Below, piece by piece: positions 54,536 to 63,132 of a stretch of DNA of 64,000 nucleotides. The stretch is from Methylacidiphilum kamchatkense Kam1 (lineage in GTDB: Bacteria; Verrucomicrobiota; Verrucomicrobiia; Methylacidiphilales; Methylacidiphilaceae). The notes beneath the pieces were generated by a model, which was not told the DNA's origin, ran no database searches, and saw only the letters and a program-made list of their open reading frames with translations. The DNA lies in contig NZ_CP037899.1 of the NCBI RefSeq assembly GCF_007475525.1, positions 558,001 to 622,000 of the forward strand. The letters run 5' to 3'. Numbering within the stretch: position 1 is the first letter of the stretch; each line of letters starts with the position of its first letter. The translations under genes were made by a program, and so were the position numbers.

Positions 54536-55464
54536 AAATTTTGTTTACGGGAGGAAGTTCTTTCACAGGATTTTGGTTTTGCAAAATCCTTTTGGAAAGA
54601 GGACATGAGGTCGTTGGTGTGCTCACCAAAAAACGAAACGATTATGAGGGGATAAGGAAAAAAAGAATAGATTCTCTTTCTTTGCACATGGATTTTGTAG
54701 AGGAAGCCCCTTTTGGTTCAGAAAAAGGACGGAGCCTTTTAAAAACCAAAACATTCGATGTTCTTTGTCATCATGGAGCATATGTTAAAGACTACAAAAG
54801 TGAAAATTTTGATTGGCTTTTTGCCTTGGAAAACAATACGAAGCACATCCAGGAAGTCTTTAGTCTTTGTAGGGAGCAGGGCATAAGTACTATTATTCTT
54901 ACCGGCTCGGTCTTTGAACCAAATGAAGGCATAGGCGATAGCCCTTTAAGAGCTTTCTCGCCTTACGGACTTTCTAAGGGCTTAACTGCAGAAGTCTTTA
55001 ATTATTATGCTACGGTTTATGGGCTTACTTTAGGAAAATTCGTTATTCCTAACCCATTTGGGATCTTTGAAGAAAAAAGGTTTACTTTTTATCTGATCGA
55101 AAACTGGAAAAGGAAACAAACGGCTGTTGTCCAAACCCCTAACTATATCCGTGATAATATTCCTTGCGATCTTCTTGCCCATTGTTATTGCCGGTTTGTC
55201 GAAAAGATGCATGCAGCAAAGCAAAAATTTTGTAAGGCAAATCCCAGTTATTTTATAGAATCCCAAGGAGCTTTTGCCCTTAGGGTTTCTCGAGAAGTCA
55301 GCAACCGAACTGGCTGGCATTGCCCAGTAGAACTTAAGGAACAAAAGACGTATGCTGAACCTTACATGCGAGTCAATTTTCAACCAGCTCTTTTCGACGT
55401 TCCAGAGTGGTCTGAGAAACGATTTTGGGATGATTATATTACCTATGCTGTTGAGAATTACTGA
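54532..55464 (+). CDS. NAD-dependent epimerase/dehydratase (nucleotide sugar)
   Basis: 310-aa SDR. Cofactor motif FTGGSSFTGFWFCKILLERG (about residues 5-24); the active-site region is TGSVFEPNEG and SPYGLSKG (Tyr and Lys, about 146-150). It overlaps the RmlC-type gene (ATGA), so the two are translated together. Probably the 4-keto reductase or dehydratase that finishes the deoxysugar. No glycosyltransferase or methyltransferase follows directly. Confidence 0.8.
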   Translation: MKILFTGGSSFTGFWFCKILLERGHEVVGVLTKKRNDYEGIRKKRIDSLSLHMDFVEEAPFGSEKGRSLLKTKTFDVLCHHGAYVKDYKSENFDWLFALENNTKHIQEVFSLCREQGISTIILTGSVFEPNEGIGDSPLRAFSPYGLSKGLTAEVFNYYATVYGLTLGKFVIPNPFGIFEEKRFTFYLIENWKRKQTAVVQTPNYIRDNIPCDLLAHCYCRFVEKMHAAKQKFCKANPSYFIESQGAFALRVSREVSNRTGWHCPVELKEQKTYAEPYMRVNFQPALFDVPEWSEKRFWDDYITYAVENY

Positions 55465-55678
55465 GTTAATCTTAAAAGAAATCCATGTCAAAAGAGCGGT
55501 TTGACACGAATGGAAACTCTAGTGGCGACTTAATGGCTCTTGTGGTGGAAAAAGCTAGAAGATTAATTTTGAGGAAGTAAAACTGAACTATTGTTTTCTT
55601 TGAATAGCAACAAACGATGGGGTTTTTGAATGGACGACGGTTTGATTTCTTTTTGCTACACAATAAAAGATATATCGA

Positions 55679-56875
55679 ATGAAAAATGACAGCCCAATAA
55701 TCATTATTGGTGGGGGTATCATTGGCTTGGCTTTAGGCTATAAGCTTCTGAGATCTAAAAAAGTTTCTTCCCTGATAATTCTAGAAAAAGAAAAAGAAGT
55801 AGGACAACACCAAAGCAGTCATAATAGTGGGGTGCTCCATGCTGGACTTTATTACGCGGTTGGGAGTCTGAAAGCCAAACTCGCTGTCGATGGCATCAGA
55901 CAGATGGTCTCTTTTTGTCGGGAAAATAGGATTGCTCATGAAATTTGTGGAAAATTGGTCGTTGCTAAAGAAGAAGCGGAACTCTCTGAACTTCATCGAC
56001 TAAAAAAACAAGGGGATGCGAATGGTCTTGTTGGATTACAAATTCTAGATTCCAAAGAGATGAAAAAAATTGAACCATTTGTCAGCGGAATTGCTTCAAT
56101 TTACGTTCCAGAAGAAGGAATTGTGGATTATAGGCAAGTTTGTCAAGTACTTGCTAATAAAATAGAACTCATGGGAGGGAAAATTTTTCGGAGAGCCAAG
56201 GTGGTTGACATTAAGAAAAAAGGTACGCTGTGGAATGTCAGGACTGTGGGAGAAAATTTTTTGACTTCTTTTCTAGTCAATTGTGCTGGGCTTTATTGCG
56301 ACAGAATATGCCGGTTAGCAATGGGGCATTGTCCCATTCGAATTGTTCCTTTTAGAGGAGAATATTTCGAAATCAAAGAGCATAGGAAATACCTTGTTAA
56401 AAATTTGATCTATCCAGTTCCTGATCCTCGTTTTCCTTTTTTGGGGGTTCATCTGACCCGAATGATTAATGGAAAAGTTGAAGCAGGGCCCAATGCCGTT
56501 CTTGCTTTTTCAAGGGAGGGTTACTCTAAAGGCAGCTTCGATTGGAGGGATACCTATGAGATATTGTCTTATCGAGGATTATGGAATTTTTTAAAAAGAT
56601 ATCCTCTTGCAGCATGGGAAGAGTGGAAAAGATCAAAAAGGAAAAGCCTTTTTTGCAAGGCAATCCAAAAGTTGGTACCAGAAATTCAAGAACAAGATTT
56701 GATTGCAGGAGCTGTTGGAATTCGGGCTCAAGCCCTCTTCCCCGATGGGAAACTTGTCAATGATTTTTTGTTTGTTAAAGATGAAGGAGTGCTTCATCTT
56801 CTTAATGCTCCTAGTCCTGGAGCAACAGCCTCATTGGCGATCGCTGATGAAATCCTAAATAGAATTGATGCCTAA
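55679..56875 (+). CDS. lhgO: L-2-hydroxyglutarate oxidase
   Basis: 398-aa FAD-dependent DAO-family protein. It has the FAD motif IIGGGIIGLALGYKLL (about residues 8-23), the LhgO-typical SSHNSGVLHAGLYYAVGSLK (about 45-64), KLAVDGIRQM and a C-terminal GIRAQALFPDG. It oxidises L-2-hydroxyglutarate to 2-oxoglutarate, passing electrons to the quinone pool. Neighbours are sugar genes upstream and an antiporter downstream, so its placement says little about its role. No ribosome site is apparent. Confidence 0.9.
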   Translation: MKNDSPIIIIGGGIIGLALGYKLLRSKKVSSLIILEKEKEVGQHQSSHNSGVLHAGLYYAVGSLKAKLAVDGIRQMVSFCRENRIAHEICGKLVVAKEEAELSELHRLKKQGDANGLVGLQILDSKEMKKIEPFVSGIASIYVPEEGIVDYRQVCQVLANKIELMGGKIFRRAKVVDIKKKGTLWNVRTVGENFLTSFLVNCAGLYCDRICRLAMGHCPIRIVPFRGEYFEIKEHRKYLVKNLIYPVPDPRFPFLGVHLTRMINGKVEAGPNAVLAFSREGYSKGSFDWRDTYEILSYRGLWNFLKRYPLAAWEEWKRSKRKSLFCKAIQKLVPEIQEQDLIAGAVGIRAQALFPDGKLVNDFLFVKDEGVLHLLNAPSPGATASLAIADEILNRIDA

Positions 56876-57295
56876 GATAATAGCAGAAACTATTCCTAGG
56901 AGATAAGATGAGAAAGGAGGTATCCACATTTCCTCTGGTCTGAATTTTTAAACTAACCAATTAGCCCCGTTCACCTAACTCATTGGGAAAGCCTTCGCTT
57001 TTAAGGAAAACTTTGCATGCATCAACTCAGCGGTGATAGGTGTTCCTATTAGGAAAATGAACGAGATTGGAGACCAGATTTATTGGTAGCCTGGAATCTG
57101 GATCGCTTAGACCTTTCGGATATTTTCTAGACTAAGCGCTGAATCTTTCGATACGTTTTCAATACATTATGGAAGAGAAAGCTAAGGCTGAACAACGATT
57201 TTCAAAAAGGAATGCCAGCGCTTTACGTTCTGAACCACTTGCTATCCTAAGCACCTCCCTGTTGACTGGCCTCTGAGGAGAAAATGAATACAATT
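56876..57295. other. non-coding stretch after lhgO
   Basis: No gene. It holds an AAAGGAGGT (about 56916-56924), a perfect ribosome site with no start codon at a suitable distance, possibly left from a lost gene. There is also a 7-bp dyad CCAGATT/AATCTGG at about 57073-57100. Confidence 0.35.
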
Positions 57296-57685
57296 TTAGC
57301 CTTCTTCTTCGTATTCGCCGATTTCTTTTTTAAGGAGAACTTCTTCCTTTTTCTTTTCTGCGATAACTATGGCTTTGGGAACAATCAGGCCGGCTAATAA
57401 CATAGGTATAAGGGTGCTAACAAGAGTTGCAATGGTAATAATGGAATATTCTTCTCTATCCAATATTTTATTCTGGATCCCATAGTGCGCAGCAATCAGC
57501 CCAAAGGTCAATCCACCGGTTGCAAGCAGTGACCCATAAAGACTTTCTTTAATCGAATGCTTTTCAAGTATTAGATAAGGGAATAGGCCGAACAGCTTGA
57601 AACATGTTTTAATCAGGGTGAGGAGGAGGATGGGGAAGAAACCAAAAATCAAAGCATGAAGAGAAATGTGAAAGCCGCTTTTCAT
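57296..57685 (-). pseudogene. Kef-type cation/proton antiporter, C-terminal part
   Basis: Contains the last membrane segments of a CPA2-family antiporter: MKSGFHISLHALIFGFFPIL, an LLATGGLTFGLIAAHYG helix and a STLIPMLLAGLIVPKAIVIA helix. It continues the frame at 57682-58494. The break falls in the T8 run of the minus strand (plus 57686-57693); nine T would join PFFFMKSGFHIS, as in intact homologues. The halves overlap by ATGA, so coupled translation of two chains, or -1 slippage at T TTT TTA, is also possible. Confidence 0.75.
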
Positions 57686-58494
57686 AAAAAAAATGGAGTT
57701 AGGATACTGTAAGCGACTGCTCTGAGTCTTCTGCGTAACAACCTGTCTGTTGAGAAACTATTAGCCGAAAGAATGCCCAACACAAAAGCCGGAAGTACCG
57801 GTTCGGTTTTAGCCATTGTGGCCAAAAATCCTAGAAGACTGAGCATGAAAAAGACAAATTTTATTTCTGGTTCACTAACCGGACTTTTCTTAAGAAAAGC
57901 AAGAAGGAATCTAAGCAATTTTGGGAAAAGCCATAGGATTATGAGAGCAATTATTCCGAAAATAATTGAGGAAAGATCCCAATGTGTAAAAAAAATCCCG
58001 AGAGCTAAAACTGAACCGAAATCCGTAATAAAACAACTGGATAAAAGAGTCTTGCCTAATGAGCTGTTTTCTATGCCTCTTTCAACAAGAGAAGTATATA
58101 TGATGGCAATGGAAGTGGTCCCAAGAGCAATACCAGCAATAAGACATTGAGCTATTTTCCAATGCAATAAGTAGTGGGCAAAAAGAGCAATGGCGAAGAA
58201 GGGAAACAAAAAGGAGCTTAATCCTGAAAACATGCTTTTTTTCCAGGATTCTTTGAAATATTCTGGTTCGATCTCTGTACCAGCAATAAAACAGAGCATC
58301 GTAGCTCCTAGCTTAGACAAAAAATTCATCCATTCTGTTGGATTCGAAAGACCTAAAAAATGACTTAGAACAGCTCCCATAAGAATTTCAGCCAGAGCAA
58401 CAGGGATTTTCAATCGGATGGCAAAGAGTGCGGCAGAAAAAGCCCCGCCCATCCAGAGGGAAATAAAAAACCATGGGTTTTCCAAAATATTCAT
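57682..58494 (-). pseudogene. Kef-type cation/proton antiporter, N-terminal part
   Basis: About 270 aa with eight or nine hydrophobic segments. The family region VALAEILMGAVLSHFLGLSN is followed by LGATMLCFIAGTEIEPEYFK (about residues 59-78) and CFITDFGSVLALGIFF, with the paired Asp-type residue in SCFITDFGSV, typical of the CPA2 Na+ or K+/H+ antiporters (NapA/KefB class). The frame reaches a GTG at 58518; the ATG at 58494 gives a cleaner start. Ends with LTPFFL at the frame error. Confidence 0.78.
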
Positions 58495-58518
58495 AGCTGC
58501 TAAAAAAAGAAAAGGCAC

Positions 58519-58948
58519 TCTTTACAGAGAAGTTGCTTCTTACCAATAGGCTTTTCTGGAATTGACCCTCAAAAGTAGGGCAAAGAAGGAGAAAATGTTT
58601 TATTTCTAACCTATGAAAGTCTAAAACGTGGGAAAAGGGCTTGAACTATTGACAAAAGAGTGAAACTCACTTATCCATAATACCTATGTATTTGAGCATG
58701 AATCGGTACGAAAAAGGGCGATTAACCTGAAGAATCGGTCAGCTGCGAAATTTTTACTAGTGTAAACTCTGGAGATTTGGTGGTAGATCCTTCTCCAAGA
58801 TCATCTGCAAAGAAGCAGAACAGTAGCTTTATTTCTTTTGAACAGGAATAAGTAAAGACTTTGAGGTAATAGTTGATGTTACTTTTTCCTGAGACCTTTG
58901 CTGCTTCCAGATTTCTTAACATGTCTATCAAAAAGAAAAGATATTCTT
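58519..58948. other. intergenic stretch with a promoter for the flavin oxidoreductase
   Basis: Divergent control region between the antiporter and the reductase. Apart from the promoter candidate at 58649-58677, no gene is convincing; a minus-strand open frame at 58722-58931 overlaps the reductase start region and matches no family known to me. Confidence 0.4.
58649..58677 (+). promoter_or_regulatory. candidate promoter of the flavin oxidoreductase
   Basis: Perfect TTGACA (58649-58654), 17-bp spacer, TATCCA (58672-58677), a weak -10. The start would be near 58684, about 265 nt before the ATG at 58949, so either the leader is long or this serves something else. Confidence 0.35.
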
Positions 58949-60085
58949 ATGAATACATTACAGCACTTATTCAAACCGTTGGTTGTTGGAGAGATTATCG
59001 TAGCAAATCGGATCTGGATGGCTCCAATGACTCGATGTCGGGCAGGGCAACCTGGGGATGTTCCTACAGAATTAATGGCAAAATATTATGCTCAACGGGC
59101 GTCTGCGGGACTCATTATTACTGAAGCCACGCAGATCAGTAAAGAAGGGCAAGGATACATATGGACTCCTGGTATCTACACGGATGCTCAGGAGGAGGGG
59201 TGGCGTCGTGTTGTAGAAGCGGTTCATAAGGCAGGAGGAAAAATCGCCTTACAACTTTGGCATGTCGGGAGAATCTCTCATCATCTACTTCAGGAAGGAG
59301 GAAAACCTCCCGTTGCTCCTTCGCCCATTCAGGCAAAAAATTCTAAATGTTTTGTTTTATTGCCCGATGGTACCCCGGCTCAGGTAGACCCGGATGTTCC
59401 AAGAGAACTTTCGATTCCAGAAATTCATCGGATCATTGGCGAGTATGCAGCTGCTGCAAAACGAGCCATGAGAGCTGGGTTTGATTTAGTCGAAATCCAT
59501 TGTGCTAACGGGTACCTGCCCAATCAATTCCTCGATATTCGAGCAAACCAAAGAAAAGATCAATATGGAGGATCTGTTCAGAATAGGGCACGTTTCGTGC
59601 TCGAAGTGGTCGATGCGGTTTGTGAGGCTATAGGAAAAAAACGGGTAGGGGTGCGTCTTTCCCCGAAAGGAGTTTTTTGCGATATGACAGTAGAAGGGAG
59701 CATGGAGACAAATTTGTATGTTGCCTCTGAACTTGGGAAGCGTTCTATTGCCTATCTTCATATTGTTGAGCCAGATTGGGCTGGAGGCCAATCTCTAACC
59801 GATGATGAACGGAAGGCTTTTCGTGAATTTTTCCCAAATGTATTAGTTTTTTGTAGTGGTTATACGGCTGAGCGAGCTGAATCGACCATTGCTTCAGGAA
59901 TTGCCGATGCTATTGCTTTTGGCCGACTGTTTATTGCTAATCCTGATTTGCCGGAACGGTTTCGGCGTGGAGCTGTATTGAATGTACCAGATCCTTCCAC
60001 ATTTTATGGAGGAGGAGAAAAAGGGTACACAGATTATCCGACTCTCGAAGAACAAAACAAGAGGGGAAACGGGACTGTTCTCTAG
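58949..60085 (+). CDS. old yellow enzyme family NADH:flavin oxidoreductase
   Basis: About 378-aa FMN enzyme of the classical OYE/NemA group that reduces activated alkenes, quinones or nitro compounds. LFKPLVVGEIIVANRIWMAP and QLWHVGRISHH (about residues 99-109) bind FMN. The substrate pair His/Asn with Tyr is in EIHCANGYLPNQFL (about 182-195), and FGRLFIANPDLPERF closes the barrel. The open frame begins at 58898; the ATG at 58949 gives the family start MNTLQHLFKPL. It may detoxify electrophiles. Confidence 0.92.
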   Translation: MNTLQHLFKPLVVGEIIVANRIWMAPMTRCRAGQPGDVPTELMAKYYAQRASAGLIITEATQISKEGQGYIWTPGIYTDAQEEGWRRVVEAVHKAGGKIALQLWHVGRISHHLLQEGGKPPVAPSPIQAKNSKCFVLLPDGTPAQVDPDVPRELSIPEIHRIIGEYAAAAKRAMRAGFDLVEIHCANGYLPNQFLDIRANQRKDQYGGSVQNRARFVLEVVDAVCEAIGKKRVGVRLSPKGVFCDMTVEGSMETNLYVASELGKRSIAYLHIVEPDWAGGQSLTDDERKAFREFFPNVLVFCSGYTAERAESTIASGIADAIAFGRLFIANPDLPERFRRGAVLNVPDPSTFYGGGEKGYTDYPTLEEQNKRGNGTVL

Positions 60086-60099
60086 TTACCATTTGCTTT

Positions 60100-60771
60100 T
60101 TAGAGAGCTTTGAAGAAAGCTTGAAAAATTGGCCTGTAGTAGACTAAATCTCTTTCCGGATGGTATTGGACACCAATACAAAAAGGATAAGACTTAAGCC
60201 TTACCTGTTCGATAATTCCATCATATTTTGCTCGGGCTTCTATCGAGAGTCCTTCAGCAATCCTCTTTATAGCCTGGTGATGTGAACTATTGACAGCTTG
60301 AAATTGGAAAGTAGCATTTTTTTCGACTGTCAGCTCTTGCAGGTTTTGGTCATGAAACATGGGGTCATTATGGCCAGGAATGTTCAGAGAAAGACTTCCA
60401 CCTAGAAATATATTAAGCAGCTGGATTCCACGGCAAATGCAAAGGATTGGTTTGCCTTTGTTCAAGGCTTGCTCGAGTAAAGCAAACTCCCATTCATCCC
60501 GTTGGAAATTGGGAGATATTATTTGAGAAGGATCTTCCCCATCTATATTGCTATACTGTTCTTGATATTCTCTTGAGATATCCTCTCCTCCCGTCAATAG
60601 CAGTCCATCGTACTCTTTAGGAGAAGGTATTGGATAAAGCTCTGAAGCAACTTCTTGTCTATGTTCCCTAATATTGAGAAGTCGGATAGAATATGTGCTA
60701 GCTAGTTGATTGAGCTTCTCAAAGTATTGTTTATCCTTATCTCGGATCCAACAATAAACTTTTTTAATCAC
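60100..60771 (-). CDS. class I glutamine amidotransferase-like hydrolase (peptidase C26)
   Basis: 223-aa GATase-fold protein. The nucleophile Cys is in PILCICRGIQLLNIFLGGSL (about residues 110-129) and the His-Glu pair in GVQYHPERDLVYY (about 201-213), a full triad. It resembles PuuD, which hydrolyses gamma-glutamyl-GABA in putrescine breakdown, and related gamma-glutamyl hydrolases. No other puu gene is near, so the substrate is open. It converges with the OYE gene and is divergent from hyfB. Confidence 0.85.
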   Translation of the reverse strand: MIKKVYCWIRDKDKQYFEKLNQLASTYSIRLLNIREHRQEVASELYPIPSPKEYDGLLLTGGEDISREYQEQYSNIDGEDPSQIISPNFQRDEWEFALLEQALNKGKPILCICRGIQLLNIFLGGSLSLNIPGHNDPMFHDQNLQELTVEKNATFQFQAVNSSHHQAIKRIAEGLSIEARAKYDGIIEQVRLKSYPFCIGVQYHPERDLVYYRPIFQAFFKAL

Positions 60772-61131
60772 TCGTAAAATAAAATCTAGCCACTATAAGC
60801 CAGCAAATTTTTTTCGAATATCAAATGAAGATCATCATTTGGAGGGAAAAATTTAAATAATAAATAATTTAAAATTAATAATATAAAATGATATGTTACT
60901 ATAATTAAATTATAAACATTGTTAATAATTGTTAGCTGTATTAAGTAATGTTTGTAATATCAGTTTATTTTTTATTGAAATGTTTTCATAATTGATCTAA
61001 TTTCCCTAAAAATGTATACACTAGCTTCTTTTCTTTATTCTACCTTTTATTCTAGCTGCATGCTCTCTGTTCAAAGGCGAAAGGATTCTTTGTAGCAGTC
61101 CATTGAGTTAAAATCGAGCCTCTAGTCAAAA
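60772..61131. other. AT-rich intergenic region before hyfB
   Basis: 360 bases with no gene. The first half (about 60840-60970) is strongly AT-rich. It contains a promoter candidate at 60975-61003, listed separately; no palindrome that names a regulator was seen. Confidence 0.45.
60975..61003 (+). promoter_or_regulatory. candidate promoter of the hyf-like operon
   Basis: TTGAAA (60975-60980), 17-bp spacer, TAATTT (60998-61003). The start would be near 61010, with a leader of about 120 nt. Confidence 0.4.
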
Positions 61132-63132
61132 ATGAACGAATATCTCCTTAAGGGATTACTTTTTATTTTTATTTTTTACATTCCTTTTATCGTTCTTGCA
61201 AAGAACAATTATAGATTTATCTATTTACTAAGTGCTTGTTATTCAGGGCTAGGCTTACTATGTTCTCTTTCTTTTCTTCTCTCTGGTCAATCCAGTCAAT
61301 CCATAAGTTTTCCTCTTGGTTTACCAACATCGGGTGCCCACTTTAAAATCGATGCGTTATCTAGCTTTTTCCTTTTGATTGTTAATCTAGGATCCTTCAT
61401 CTCTTCACTCTATGGCATCGGGTATGGTTCTCATGCATCCGAACAGTCAAGAGTCCTTCCTTTTTACATTATTTTCTTGGGTTCGATGAATATGGTCCTC
61501 CTTGCAGCTGATGCCTTTAGTTTCCTTTTTTTCTGGGAATTGATGTCTTTATCTTCGTGGGCGTTGGTCATGTCTTCTCATCGGAATAAAGAAACAGCTG
61601 AGGCAGGCTTTATTTATATTTTGATGGCTTCTCTTGGAACATTTGCTTTGCTTTTTGCCTTGAGTCTCATTGCTGCTCCTTCTAAATCCTACTGTTTTGA
61701 TCAGATGGGTAAGGTAAGTATGGATGGAAAACTAGCTTCCCTTATCTTTTTACTTGCTTTATTGGGAGCAGGATCGAAAGCGGGCCTTGTACCTCTTCAT
61801 GTTTGGTTGCCGAAAGCTCATCCTGCAGCCCCAAGCCATGTGTCAGCTCTCATGAGCGGAGTGATGACGAAAGTGGCCGTTTATGGGTTTATCCGAATTG
61901 TATTTGATCTGCTTCCATTCCAAGTAAAATGGTGGAGCATCCTGATCCTGATCATTGCTGGAATTTCCACAGTGGTAGGAGTCCTTTATGCCCTGATGCA
62001 GCACGATATAAAAAGACTACTTGCCTATCATACGATCGAAAATATCGGCATTGTCTTTATAGGAATTGGGCTATCCATGGCTTTTAAAACTTATGGTATG
62101 ACTGCTGCTTCGGCCTTGGCACTGACAGGGGCTCTTTTTCATGCACTGAACCATTCGATTTTCAAAAATCTGCTCTTTTTAGGCTCTGGAGCAATCCAGA
62201 CTGCTACGGATCAAAGAGACATGGAAAAATTGGGAGGCTTGATTTTGAACATGCCTCATACCGCCTTGACTTTTTTAATTGGCAGTGTGGCCATCAGCGC
62301 GCTTCCTCCACTAAATGGTTTTGTTTCTGAATGGCTTCTCATGCAATCGATTCTGCAGAGCCCCCAACTTCCTTCCTGGGGAATGAAGTTCCTTGTTCCA
62401 TCTGTCGGAGCATTTCTTACTCTGTCAGCAGCGCTAGCAGCATCATGTTTTGTTAAAGTTTATGGGATAACCTTTTTAGGCCGTCCGAGATCGATGCAAT
62501 CAAGGGCAGCCTGTGAAACAGACCGTTGGTCAGTATTAGCAATGTATTCTCTGGCTTTTCTCTGCATTATTTTTGGTATCTTTCCTAGAATAGTAATTCA
62601 TTTGCTTGGGCCCGTTATTACAGCCATTGCAGGGACCCATTACTTTCCTTTTTCTGCTAAATCCTTCTTCATGCCTTTATCCCTTGCGGTTGACCAAAAT
62701 GCTTATAATGGGTTTGTTCTAGTGCTTCTGCTTGGGATTTTCTTCTTTTTCATCATGACTAGTCTCAAATGGCTGGCTTCTAATCAGTTCCGAAGAACAT
62801 CAATTTGGGACTGTGGGTATCCAGAGAAAAGTCCTGATTGTCAATATACCGCGACTAGTTTTGCACAACCTATCCGAAAAGTGTTTGGTCCTTTTCTGTT
62901 TGCCACCAAAGAAAAGGTTATTTGTAGCGAGCCTTGGTATCCAAAGGCTGCTAAAATGATTGTCAAACTGCGTGATCAGATATGGGAATATTTCTACAAA
63001 CCCGTAGCTATGGCTATTGATAGCATTAGTGAAAAAATCAATTTTCTCCAGTTTCTTACCGTTAGGAGGTATCTGGTTTTAGTATTTTTAACCCTGGTGA
63101 GTCTTTTAGGTTGTTTAGCATTTTTGTTATGA
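61132..63132 (+). CDS. hyfB: hydrogenase-4 / formate-hydrogenlyase-type membrane subunit HyfB
   Basis: 666-aa protein with about 16 membrane helices, homologous to NuoL/M-type proton pumps. Conserved points include the FWELMSLSSWALVMSSHRNK helix (Glu, about residue 135), GSKAGLVPLHVWLPKAHPAA (Lys and His-rich loop, about 214-233) and HALNHSIFKNLLFLGSGA (His/Lys, about 336-353). A C-terminal TSIWDCGYPEKSPDCQYTAT is typical of HyfB/HycC. It should form the ion-translocating arm of a group 4-type [NiFe] or related complex. The catalytic subunits would lie beyond the window. Confidence 0.88.
   Translation: MNEYLLKGLLFIFIFYIPFIVLAKNNYRFIYLLSACYSGLGLLCSLSFLLSGQSSQSISFPLGLPTSGAHFKIDALSSFFLLIVNLGSFISSLYGIGYGSHASEQSRVLPFYIIFLGSMNMVLLAADAFSFLFFWELMSLSSWALVMSSHRNKETAEAGFIYILMASLGTFALLFALSLIAAPSKSYCFDQMGKVSMDGKLASLIFLLALLGAGSKAGLVPLHVWLPKAHPAAPSHVSALMSGVMTKVAVYGFIRIVFDLLPFQVKWWSILILIIAGISTVVGVLYALMQHDIKRLLAYHTIENIGIVFIGIGLSMAFKTYGMTAASALALTGALFHALNHSIFKNLLFLGSGAIQTATDQRDMEKLGGLILNMPHTALTFLIGSVAISALPPLNGFVSEWLLMQSILQSPQLPSWGMKFLVPSVGAFLTLSAALAASCFVKVYGITFLGRPRSMQSRAACETDRWSVLAMYSLAFLCIIFGIFPRIVIHLLGPVITAIAGTHYFPFSAKSFFMPLSLAVDQNAYNGFVLVLLLGIFFFFIMTSLKWLASNQFRRTSIWDCGYPEKSPDCQYTATSFAQPIRKVFGPFLFATKEKVICSEPWYPKAAKMIVKLRDQIWEYFYKPVAMAIDSISEKINFLQFLTVRRYLVLVFLTLVSLLGCLAFLL

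Noticed and set aside
58722-58931. 69-codon minus-strand frame upstream of the OYE gene
   Set aside because: Overlaps the region just before the reductase, matches nothing I know, and low complexity suggests chance.
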